DNA of 6,385 nt from Desulfuromonas sp. SDB (GTDB lineage Bacteria; SDB-A), in NCBI GenBank assembly GCA_001412365.1, contig LKUE01000341.1:1-6385 (forward strand), given 5' to 3'. A program made the translations under genes and the position numbers. The notes under the pieces are model-generated. The model saw nothing but the letters and a program-made list of their open reading frames with translations. It was not told the DNA's origin and searched no databases. This document shows positions 1 to 6,051 of the stretch, in pieces. Every line of letters begins with the position of its first letter. Positions within the stretch are counted from its first letter, which is position 1.

Positions 1-1
1 A

Positions 2-817
2 AAATTTTTTTTTAAAACTTTAATTGCAGACAGTGTGGACCGAAACTTAAGGTGGGGTCATTATTATTTTTACCTCCCCACTAATCCGGATAGCCTGGTA
101 AGCATACTAAAACAAGGTCCCATCCAGAGTTTAGTAACAATTCCTGAAGGATTAACCATAAAACAAATTGCATCTATTCTTCAAAAACAAGCAAATTGCG
201 ACAGCGCTGAAGTAGTAAGATTATGCTATAGTTCTGAATTTATAAGTTCATTGCTGTATGAACAATTTGAAAACCTAGCTCAGATAAAATCCCTGGAGGG
301 ATTTATATTTCCTTCATCCTACAATTTTGGCTTTGGCATTGATCCCCAGGAAGCCCTGGAGATAATGGTCAATAAATATTTTGAAATTGAATCTGAAATT
401 GCCCCGGTAAGGCATCCCCATGGACTCAGCCGGTATGAAACATTGATATTGGCATCCCTGATAGAAAAAGAAGCCCGATTTGACTCTGAAAGAGAAATTA
501 TTGCCAGTGTTTATATAAATCGTCTCAATCGAGATATGCCTTTGCAATGCGATGCTACCGTATTATATGCATTGGGAACTCACAAAGATAAGTTATTATT
601 TAAAGATTTGGAAATTAACTCAACTTATAACACTTATATGTACAAAGGATTGCCTCCGGGACCGATTGCCAATCCCGGCAGGATATCTCTATTAGCAGCC
701 TGGCAACCTGCTGAAACTGACTACCTCTACTATGTGGCAAAACCAGATGGTTATCATATTTTTTCCACCAATTACCGAAGTCATATAAATGCCACCAATT
801 CAGTAAGGAATCCTTAG
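2..817 (+). CDS. mltG: Endolytic murein transglycosylase MltG, 5' end cut by window
   Basis: MltG is an inner-membrane lytic transglycosylase that cleaves inside nascent glycan strands and is thought to set where polymerisation ends. The visible 271 residues hold most of the YceG/MltG domain. Counting from the GTG at 35, I see TIPEGLTIKQIA (35-46), LEGFIFPSSYNF (87-98), the catalytic motif LASLIEKEA with the likely catalytic Glu at 144, PLQCDATVLYALG (169-181), and the C-terminal block KGLPPGPIANPG followed by YYVAKPDGYHIFS. The reading frame is open to the window edge. Residues upstream of the GTG (FFKTLIADS) still fit the family's segment before its conserved G-x-Y, and no ribosome binding site precedes the GTG, so 35 is not the true start. 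The missing part, about 60-80 residues, should contain the N-terminal membrane anchor. It is the first visible gene of a four-gene cluster; the stop is 10 nt before nnr. Identification is very secure. Confidence 0.95.
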   Translation, partial: KFFFKTLIADSVDRNLRWGHYYFYLPTNPDSLVSILKQGPIQSLVTIPEGLTIKQIASILQKQANCDSAEVVRLCYSSEFISSLLYEQFENLAQIKSLEGFIFPSSYNFGFGIDPQEALEIMVNKYFEIESEIAPVRHPHGLSRYETLILASLIEKEARFDSEREIIASVYINRLNRDMPLQCDATVLYALGTHKDKLLFKDLEINSTYNTYMYKGLPPGPIANPGRISLLAAWQPAETDYLYYVAKPDGYHIFSTNYRSHINATNSVRNP

Positions 818-827
818 GAGGTTTGAA

Positions 828-2390
828 ATGTATATCCTTTCCACCAGTCAAATGAAAAAAGCGGATCAATACACCATAGATAACTTGGGAATACCCTCGC
901 TGGTTTTGATGGAAACAGCTGGCAGAAGTGTCGCTTACCGGGTGATAGAAAATTATACAGTGGATAATGAAACCGTATTGTTAATTTCAGGAAAAGGGAA
1001 TAACGGAGGAGACGGGATGGTAGCCGCCCGGTATCTGCACCAGGCAGGAGTTAACATTGAAATTGTAATATTGGCTAAACCAGAGGATTTGTCCCCTGAT
1101 TGCAAAAAACAATTAGATATTATAAATAAATTGAAAATTACCCCTCACTTTGTAACCAGTGAAGATGACCTGAATCAGCTGGATACAATAATTCAACATT
1201 CTCAGCTGATCATTGATGCCATTTTTGGGACTGGTCTTAAGGGAAGTTTAAGCTCATTTTACAAGCACATTATCTCTGCTATAAATAACAGCTGTATTCC
1301 CCTGGTGTCAGTAGATATTCCCAGCGGCATAAATGGAGATTCCGGTCAGATAGTAGATCAGGCAGTAACTGCAGATATCACCATAACTTTTGGTGCTATT
1401 AAACCCGGTCATTTTAAAATCCCGGGCAGAATGCATTCCGGTAATATTTGGGTAACAGATATCAGTATTCCTGCAGAGATTATAGCAGAAATGTCTGAAT
1501 ATCAGCTGATCACCTATGATTTAGTTTTTCCTCTCGTGAATAACAGAGATCCATTGGGGCATAAAGGAAGCTTTGGTAAAATATTAATTGTGGGAGGATG
1601 CAAGGGGATGACCGGAGCTCCAAGTTTAGCTGCTGCCGCTGCTTACCGCTCAGGAGCAGGATTGGTGACTCTGGCTCTACCTCAAGAAATTTTAAGTTCA
1701 GCTCAATTTTGCCCTGAAGCAGTATCTATAGAATTAAATCAGGGAGGATATTTTAACCAGAGGGGAGCAGATAAAATTATTGAAATACAAAAACAGTATG
1801 ATGCCCTGATAATAGGTCCAGGATTAGGAAGAGCCGAGGAAACTCAGCAAGCCGTAGTGAAACTCCTTGAACACTTGGAAATCCCTGCAGTGGTGGATGC
1901 AGATGGGTTATATCCCCTCTCTGATAATCCTGATTTAATTAATGGGAAAACAATAGTACTGACCCCCCACTGGGGTGAGATGTCCGGACTAACCGGCTTA
2001 ACTATTGATGAAATAAGAACCCACCCCTGGGAAACCGCTGCAGAATTTGCTAAAAAGCATAAGGTTACTGTTCATTTAAAAGGACCTCTGGGCCAAGTAG
2101 CAGATGGCGCCAATGCAAAGATGTTTATCTCTCCGTTTATTGAAAACAGTTTAGCTACTGCGGGCAGCGGTGATGTTTTATCAGGTATAATGGGCAGTTT
2201 TCTCGCCGGGAATTTTTCCACGGCAAGATCAGCTTGTGCCGCCGTGTTTATTCATGGACTCAGCGGCAGATTTGCCGGGCAGGAATATTCATCCACTTCG
2301 GTAACTTCATTGGATTTAATTGATTTCATCCCATCCGCAATTTGTTCTATTTTGGAGCAGGACCAAGAAAGCTTTTTCAACCTATGTTAA
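828..2390 (+). CDS. nnr: Bifunctional NAD(P)HX epimerase / ADP-dependent NAD(P)HX dehydratase
   Basis: This cytosolic metabolite-repair enzyme restores NADH and NADPH that have been hydrated to the inactive NADHX/NADPHX forms. The N-terminal YjeF_N domain (about 1-225) epimerises R and S hydrates; it shows GKGNNGGDG (55-63), DAIFGTG (130-136) and VDIPSGINGDSG (162-172). The C-terminal ribokinase-like domain (about 240-510) is the ADP-dependent dehydratase; it shows HKGSFGKILIVGG (245-257), IIGPGLG (328-334), VVDADGL (355-361), LTPHWGEM (378-385), LKGP (417-420) and ATAGSGDVLSG (443-453), with the probable catalytic Asp at 449. The length of 520 aa matches the usual fused form of about 500-515 aa. 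The ATG start is set by a perfect AGGAGG at 816-821, six bases upstream, which overlaps the mltG stop codon. Its last seven bases overlap the next gene's ATG. All key motifs are intact. It is probably a housekeeping passenger of the operon rather than a wall enzyme. Confidence 0.96.
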   Translation: MYILSTSQMKKADQYTIDNLGIPSLVLMETAGRSVAYRVIENYTVDNETVLLISGKGNNGGDGMVAARYLHQAGVNIEIVILAKPEDLSPDCKKQLDIINKLKITPHFVTSEDDLNQLDTIIQHSQLIIDAIFGTGLKGSLSSFYKHIISAINNSCIPLVSVDIPSGINGDSGQIVDQAVTADITITFGAIKPGHFKIPGRMHSGNIWVTDISIPAEIIAEMSEYQLITYDLVFPLVNNRDPLGHKGSFGKILIVGGCKGMTGAPSLAAAAAYRSGAGLVTLALPQEILSSAQFCPEAVSIELNQGGYFNQRGADKIIEIQKQYDALIIGPGLGRAEETQQAVVKLLEHLEIPAVVDADGLYPLSDNPDLINGKTIVLTPHWGEMSGLTGLTIDEIRTHPWETAAEFAKKHKVTVHLKGPLGQVADGANAKMFISPFIENSLATAGSGDVLSGIMGSFLAGNFSTARSACAAVFIHGLSGRFAGQEYSSTSVTSLDLIDFIPSAICSILEQDQESFFNLC

Positions 2391-4429
2391 CCAAGATTAA
2401 TTGGCATTCTAAAAAAGTAAAATTCTTTATTATCGGTCTGGGTGGATTGTCAATTTTGGCAATACTTTTATTACTGGGCAACCTAACCATTAAATCCCAG
2501 ATTAGCAGCACTTTAAAAAATTACAACTTACAATCTGAATGTATTGATATCAATCCCTGGGGATGTCTGACTCTTACCAATACTAAAATAATGGAACCAA
2601 GCAGATTTGCAGGAGGTTTCATTGAAAAATTAGTGATCAGATTTTCTCCTTTGAATCCCAAAAAGATTAAATCAGTGCTTCTTTCAAATTTCTATATACC
2701 CATAAACTTAGATCAGCATTCCGCTTCGGGAGAACCAGAAAACTCCGGCAGAAGTAATATAATTTCAATGCTTCCGGAGAAAATTTCTTTCCAGCAGGGA
2801 TCGGTAAGCATCCAGGGCAGAATATTTGAAAACTTAAACGGGGAAATTATCCACAGAGCTAACAACTTAAAGGGGAATATCAGTTTTGGGGAGTTAAAAT
2901 GTAATTTTGAACTCGTTCAGCAAGTTGATTTTACTGATTTCACCCTGACTACATCAGGATCCTACCATCTTTCCCCGGGGTTTAACATTAATGAGTTGAG
3001 CTGCAGGGGAAGGATTGACGACAGTTCCATCAATGGTGAATCTCAGATATCAATTTCAGTTAAAATACTTTCAGATAAACCTCTTGATTTTAAATTTAAT
3101 TTCAGAGTAGATCTAAAAAGCTCAATCCCTCAAGTGGAAATAGTTGATTACAACCTTAATTTTAATTATGAACAGGGAGCTGTGCATATTCAATCAGACA
3201 GTTTTTTCTATCCTTTACCTGAAAATGAACAATTACATTTGATTGATTATCAGCTTTCCGGCGATTGCTCCATGTGGTATTCCCAGGAACAGCTTTTCTG
3301 GCAGGTTGAAGATATTAACCTTAATAATTTAATCTTATTTTCTCCATTGTTATGTGAAGATACGGTATGTTTTGAAAATTTAAATATTTCCCGGGGCTCG
3401 GGCTCAATTCATTTTTCTGACCATCATCTAAATTTGGACAGTTTAATAATTGTAATTGGTGACTCTAACCAAACCAATCCGGGCTTTCTCAATTTAACTG
3501 CTCAAGTACATTATTCCCAACCCTATCAGTTAGCATTGAGCTTAACTGGTTCAGAGATCAAAGTTGAGGAGGTCATCAATATGATCCCCTCTCCCCTGAT
3601 TCCAAATTTAAAGGGGATAACCGGAGAAGGCAGTTTTGATTTTCATTTAGGATTTATTTACCATCAGGATTATCCGGAAAGCACCGAGCTTATTGTTGAA
3701 GGAACATTTCATCAGCTCAGGATTACTTCTCTGGGAGAAAAGATTAATATTGCCAGATTGAGGAATCCCTTTACTACAACCATTAAAATTGGTTCGGAAA
3801 TAGGGCAACAACTGGTAGTAGGACCGGATAATCCAAATTTCATTTGCCTGGACAATCTTCCCCGGTATGTCTGGGGTTCAGTGCTTATCTGCGAAGACGG
3901 AGGATTCTGGAGTCACCACGGTTTCAGCCTGTTTCATCTGAGAAGAGCGTTAAGGGAAAATCTTTCAGCAGGACATTATATTTCCGGAGGAAGCACCATT
4001 ACTATGCAACTGGCTCGAAATCTATTTTTGTCGGGAGATAAAACTTTATCCCGGAAACTGGAAGAAGCAGTACTAACCTGGCAATTGGAAAGAAATTTAA
4101 CTAAAAAAAGAATTCTGGAAATATATTTAAACATTATTGAATTCGGACCGGGGATTAGAGGAATCGGAGAAGCTGCGCATTATTACTTTGCAGTTTCCGC
4201 TTATGATTTAACCCCACTCCAGGCGGCTTACTTGGCTACTATAATTCCCAATCCACGCCGTTATCACCGGCTACATTATGAACAGGGAGGAATAAGCAAC
4301 TACTGGCAGGGGAATGTATATAAAATATTAAAATTAGCCTATGCTAAAAATTATTTGGATTCATTGCAGTACAATGAATTTGCAGATGATACCATTTACT
4401 TCAGAGGGATAAAGAATAATGTTTACTAG
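2384..4429 (+). CDS. Membrane-anchored AsmA-like / GT51 peptidoglycan glycosyltransferase fusion
   Basis: The predicted role is polymerising lipid II into glycan strands on the periplasmic face of the inner membrane. The C-terminal part (about 455-650 of 681) is a GT51 domain with its hallmark motifs: EDGGFWSHHG (504-513, catalytic Glu 504), GGSTITMQLARN (535-546), RKLEE (557-561, second Glu 561) and KKRILEIYLN (574-583). No transpeptidase domain follows, so it is monofunctional. A short basic N-terminus and one membrane helix (about 11-36) come first. Next are about 400 residues rich in alternating hydrophobic beta strands (for example GSVSIQGRIFENLNGEI), beginning in a way typical of AsmA/DUF748/TamB-type proteins. 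MtgA-type enzymes are only about 240 aa, so this N-terminal region is a large addition. The chosen ATG overlaps the end of nnr by 7 nt. The frame is also open from a TTG at 2342, giving 695 aa, but that start has no ribosome binding site and would place 14 extra residues before the basic stretch. The GT51 call is secure; the AsmA-like call rests on pattern only. Confidence 0.88.
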   Translation: MLTKINWHSKKVKFFIIGLGGLSILAILLLLGNLTIKSQISSTLKNYNLQSECIDINPWGCLTLTNTKIMEPSRFAGGFIEKLVIRFSPLNPKKIKSVLLSNFYIPINLDQHSASGEPENSGRSNIISMLPEKISFQQGSVSIQGRIFENLNGEIIHRANNLKGNISFGELKCNFELVQQVDFTDFTLTTSGSYHLSPGFNINELSCRGRIDDSSINGESQISISVKILSDKPLDFKFNFRVDLKSSIPQVEIVDYNLNFNYEQGAVHIQSDSFFYPLPENEQLHLIDYQLSGDCSMWYSQEQLFWQVEDINLNNLILFSPLLCEDTVCFENLNISRGSGSIHFSDHHLNLDSLIIVIGDSNQTNPGFLNLTAQVHYSQPYQLALSLTGSEIKVEEVINMIPSPLIPNLKGITGEGSFDFHLGFIYHQDYPESTELIVEGTFHQLRITSLGEKINIARLRNPFTTTIKIGSEIGQQLVVGPDNPNFICLDNLPRYVWGSVLICEDGGFWSHHGFSLFHLRRALRENLSAGHYISGGSTITMQLARNLFLSGDKTLSRKLEEAVLTWQLERNLTKKRILEIYLNIIEFGPGIRGIGEAAHYYFAVSAYDLTPLQAAYLATIIPNPRRYHRLHYEQGGISNYWQGNVYKILKLAYAKNYLDSLQYNEFADDTIYFRGIKNNVY

Positions 4430-4432
4430 GAG
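4428..4432 (+). promoter_or_regulatory. Ribosome binding site fixing a TTG start
   Basis: AGGAG lies five bases before the TTG at 4438 and overlaps the stop codon of the preceding glycosyltransferase gene. It supports TTG as the true start, since the HAD motif FDLDGT begins only four codons later and a later start would remove the catalytic aspartates. Confidence 0.8.
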
Positions 4433-4437
4433 TATTA

Positions 4438-5214
4438 TTGAATATTTGTTTTGATCTTGATGGAACCTTGTATCTGGGAGATCATCCAATACCGGGGGCG
4501 GTAGAGACAGTTGAACATCTTTGTAAAAATCATAATATTATCTTCGTGAGCAATACTATTTCAAGCTTACCTGAAGACATTTTGTCAAAATTAAGATCTT
4601 TGGGTTTCAAACTGGATATAGAAAAATTATCTACCCCTATATCAGTAGCAAGTAAATATTTTAAAAATCATCACATAGATGATATATTCTTTCTGGTCAG
4701 GGAGGAAATGGTGGGTAAACTTTCCACCTGTTTCAATATAGATTTTGACAACCCTAAAGCCATAGTTATAGCTGATGAACCAGGTTCTTTTCGCTTTGAC
4801 CATTTGGAAAAAGCATTTAATCTGCTGCTGACCAAAAATATTCCCCTGTTCACTTTCGCGGTAAACAGATTTTACCGTCTTCCTGATGGTAATATGAAAA
4901 TGGATTTAGGACCTTTAAATGCTCAACTGGAATACGCCACCGGCAGGAAATCAGTGAACCTGGGAAAACCTTCCCAAATTTTTTTCAGCCATGCCCTGGA
5001 TAATTTCAGTAATTCAGTAATGGTGGGAGATGATGTTGAATTTGATATCAAGGGTGCGATGTCCCATGGGATCAAGGGGATTTTAGTTAAAACCGGTAAA
5101 TTTGATCAGATTTTTTTCAATCAATCTGGAATAAAACCGGATTTAGTTATCGAATCAATCGCTGATCTTCCTACTGCATTAAAGAAAATATTGATTGGAT
5201 ATTCCCTCCCATAA
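4438..5214 (+). CDS. HAD-superfamily IIA phosphatase, LHPP/HDHD2-like
   Basis: A cytosolic Mg-dependent hydrolase of 258 aa. HAD motif I is FDLDGTLY with nucleophile Asp 6 and acid/base Asp 8. Motif II is FVSNT (36-40), the motif III Lys is in LGKPS (Lys 177), and motif IV is MVGDDVEFD (Asp 198, 199 and 203). The segment between motifs II and III has the size of a C2 cap. The stretch GPLNAQLEYATG...GKP...FF..AL...VMVGDD...D..GA...GIKGILVKTGKF resembles the NagD-related branch that includes human LHPP and HDHD2 more than NagD itself; this comparison is from memory. Known LHPP-type enzymes act on pyrophosphate and phospho-amino acids in vitro, but the substrate here cannot be read from sequence. 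The gene starts with TTG, 8 nt after the glycosyltransferase stop, so it is very likely co-transcribed. Nearby wall genes make a sugar-phosphate or lipid-phosphate substrate conceivable, but that is speculation. Confidence 0.88.
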   Translation: MNICFDLDGTLYLGDHPIPGAVETVEHLCKNHNIIFVSNTISSLPEDILSKLRSLGFKLDIEKLSTPISVASKYFKNHHIDDIFFLVREEMVGKLSTCFNIDFDNPKAIVIADEPGSFRFDHLEKAFNLLLTKNIPLFTFAVNRFYRLPDGNMKMDLGPLNAQLEYATGRKSVNLGKPSQIFFSHALDNFSNSVMVGDDVEFDIKGAMSHGIKGILVKTGKFDQIFFNQSGIKPDLVIESIADLPTALKKILIGYSLP

Positions 5215-5320
5215 AGTTTGACATAATCTACAGAATATCACCATCACTACCTCAAATAATTTATTTGATTACATAACTTTCTCATCCTGCCAATCCTGTA
5301 AAATAATGGTTGTGGGAGGG
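5204..5320. repeat. Distant inverted repeat, CCCTCCCA / TGGGAGGG
   Basis: Eight-base perfect inverted arms lie at 5204-5211 (the last codons of the HAD gene) and 5313-5320 (just before the tRNA 3' end), 101 bases apart. In RNA they could pair and enclose the whole 3' region of the operon transcript. There is no T-run after the second arm on the plus strand, so it is not a standard terminator. The arms are GC-rich within an AT-rich spacer, which makes them visible, but chance remains possible. Confidence 0.4.
5252..5268. repeat. Near-perfect palindrome TCAAATAA-T-TTATTTGA
   Basis: Two eight-base arms with a single central base lie between the HAD gene and the tRNA. The all-AT core makes a weak RNA hairpin, so an operator-like DNA site is as plausible as a terminator remnant. 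No partner protein can be named. Confidence 0.4.
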
Positions 5321-5324
5321 TAAT

Positions 5325-5331
5325 AAAAAAA
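5325..5331 (-). terminator. T-run directly after tRNA-Phe
   Basis: On the minus strand, seven T residues follow the tRNA discriminator base immediately. Combined with the structured tRNA itself they may help end transcription or mark the 3' processing site. No separate GC hairpin precedes the run, so it is not a canonical intrinsic terminator. Confidence 0.3.
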
Positions 5332-5404
5332 TGCTGGGGGGCAGAATTGAACTGCCGACACCGGGATTTTCAGTCCCGTGCTCTACCGACTGAGCTACCC
5401 CAGC
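5332..5404 (-). tRNA. trnF: tRNA-Phe (GAA)
   Basis: Read on the minus strand, all four arms fold without mismatches. The acceptor stem pairs GCTGGGG with CCCCAGC and the discriminator is A. The D stem is GCTC/GAGC. The anticodon stem CGGGA/TCCCG encloses the loop CTGAAAA, giving anticodon GAA at 5369-5371. The variable loop is five bases, GTGTC. The T stem GGCAG/CTGCC encloses TTCAATT. The total is 73 nt. The 3' CCA is not encoded, since T residues follow directly, so CCA must be added by nucleotidyltransferase. It lies opposite in direction to the flanking genes and has its own promoter. Confidence 0.97.
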
Positions 5405-5419
5405 AAATTTAAGAACTTC

Positions 5420-5448
5420 ATTCTATATAAATCACTCTGTTATGTCAA
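5420..5448 (-). promoter_or_regulatory. Sigma-70-like promoter of tRNA-Phe
   Basis: On the minus strand a perfect -35 box TTGACA (5443-5448) is followed by exactly 17 bases and a -10 box TAGAAT (5420-5425), five of six matches to TATAAT. The predicted start lies near 5412-5413, leaving a leader of about eight bases before the mature tRNA end at 5404. The region upstream of the -35 box is very AT-rich, which could act as an UP element. This is the clearest promoter in the window. Confidence 0.8.
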
Positions 5449-5458
5449 CAAATTTGTT
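5447..5458. repeat. Perfect 12-bp palindrome AACAAATTTGTT beside the tRNA -35 box
   Basis: The palindrome overlaps the upstream end of the TTGACA box by two bases. It might be an operator or simply an AT-rich UP-like element. In such AT-rich sequence a palindrome of this length can arise by chance. Confidence 0.3.
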
Positions 5459-5625
5459 ATTTAATTTCATGATGTTTCAACAAAAATAATAACAATTAAT
5501 AGAAAATTAAATTAAATTGATATAGAATATAAATTTAATATTTTTTCTGTACAATTATTCAAAAATTAGCAAATTAAATCAGATGGTTTAAAGGAATATG
5601 ACTATAAAATATTTTTATATTATCT
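5459..5625. other. AT-rich intergenic stretch without a recognised gene
   Basis: This stretch between the tRNA promoter and the TSUP gene is strongly AT-rich. I see no RNA fold or convincing sigma-70 promoter for the downstream gene. A -10-like TATAAA at 5603-5608 has no acceptable -35 box at 16-18 bases. A nine-codon open frame, 5598-5627, follows AAGGA at 5591-5595, but the two-base spacing is too short for normal initiation. Confidence 0.5.
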
Positions 5626-5631
5626 AAAGGA
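5626..5631 (+). promoter_or_regulatory. Ribosome binding site for a TTG start
   Basis: AAAGGA lies eight bases before the TTG at 5640. Two in-frame stops (5625 and 5634) lie just upstream, so no earlier start is possible. No ATG precedes the conserved glycine motif, so TTG at 5640 or the next codon must be the start. Confidence 0.7.
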
Positions 5632-5639
5632 AATAACCA

Positions 5640-6002
5640 TTGTTGTTAATAATTTTATATCTGATAGTAGGCTTATTTGCCGGAGTAATAAGTGGATTTA
5701 TTGGAATCGGGGGAGGGGTAATTATTGTTCCCGCATTAATTTTCCTGTTTGGGTTCACCCAACATCAAGCCCAAGGAACCACTCTTGCTTTGCTCATCCC
5801 TCCAATCGGTTTACTTGCAGCATACACATATTATAGATGCGGTTATGTGGACATAAAGACCGCTGTATTTATTTGTTTGGGATTTTTTATCGGAGGATTG
5901 ATTGGCTCCAGGTGTGCAGTTGAATTATCCGCAGGAGTGTTGAAAAAATTTTTCGGTCTGATCATAATTTTAATTGGAATCTACATGGTGGTAAAAAGAT
6001 AA
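5640..6002 (+). CDS. Half-length TauE/SafE (TSUP) family membrane protein
   Basis: This integral inner-membrane protein of 120 aa is almost entirely hydrophobic, with about four to five membrane segments (roughly 3-20, 24-38, 48-65, 74-92 and 103-117). The family signature is clear: GLFAGVISGFIGIGGG followed by VIIVPAL (11-33), then QAQGTTLALLIPP (44-55) and GGLIGSR (85-91). TSUP members move sulfite, sulfoacetate, sulfur compounds or other small organic anions. Full-length members are about 250 aa and made of two similar halves; this protein is one complete half with its own start and stop, so it probably works as a dimer. It starts at TTG with an AAAGGA site upstream. No sulfur-metabolism neighbour is present, so the substrate is unknown. 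It is separated from the upstream operon by the divergent tRNA. The family call is secure; function is not. Confidence 0.88.
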   Translation: MLLIILYLIVGLFAGVISGFIGIGGGVIIVPALIFLFGFTQHQAQGTTLALLIPPIGLLAAYTYYRCGYVDIKTAVFICLGFFIGGLIGSRCAVELSAGVLKKFFGLIIILIGIYMVVKR

Positions 6003-6015
6003 CCAATCACAATAC

Positions 6016-6044
6016 TGGACATTTATTTCCTCATCTGTTATGTT
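6016..6044 (+). promoter_or_regulatory. Candidate promoter abutting the lipoprotein start codon
   Basis: TGGACA (6016-6021, five of six matches to TTGACA) is followed by 17 bases and TATGTT (6039-6044, four of six), with a TG one base upstream as in extended -10 promoters. The predicted transcription start is at about 6051-6052, which is the ATG itself. The match is moderate and the sequence is AT-rich, so this remains tentative. Confidence 0.4.
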
Positions 6045-6051
6045 ATTCTCT

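Noticed and set aside
35-37. GTG as the true start of mltG
   Set aside because: The frame is open upstream to the window edge, family-like residues continue before it, no ribosome binding site precedes it, and the expected membrane anchor is missing.
314-547. Minus-strand open frame of 77 codons inside mltG
   Set aside because: It lies wholly opposite conserved MltG motifs, has no recognisable domain, and looks like a shadow of the real gene.
615-869. Minus-strand open frame of 84 codons spanning the mltG-nnr junction
   Set aside because: It is antisense to the conserved MltG C-terminus and the nnr start and shows no family features.
3844-4041. Plus-strand open frame of 65 codons within the GT51 domain
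   Set aside because: It is out of frame with GT51 motifs that are unmistakable in the main frame, and its product is Arg/Ser-rich and unlike a known protein.
4671-4853. Minus-strand open frame of 60 codons inside the HAD gene
   Set aside because: It is antisense to the HAD cap region with no supporting features.
5218-5223. TTGACA after the HAD gene as a plus-strand promoter
   Set aside because: No -10-like hexamer follows at 16-18 bases, and there is no plus-strand gene before the tRNA.
5332-5404. Integration site at tRNA-Phe with a nearby mobile element
   Set aside because: tRNA genes are common integration sites, but I see no integrase gene and no direct repeat of the tRNA 3' end in the window.
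5598-5627. Nine-codon leader peptide before the TSUP gene
   Set aside because: The purine-rich site is only two bases from the ATG, and the peptide has no run of regulatory codons and no attenuator hairpin after it.
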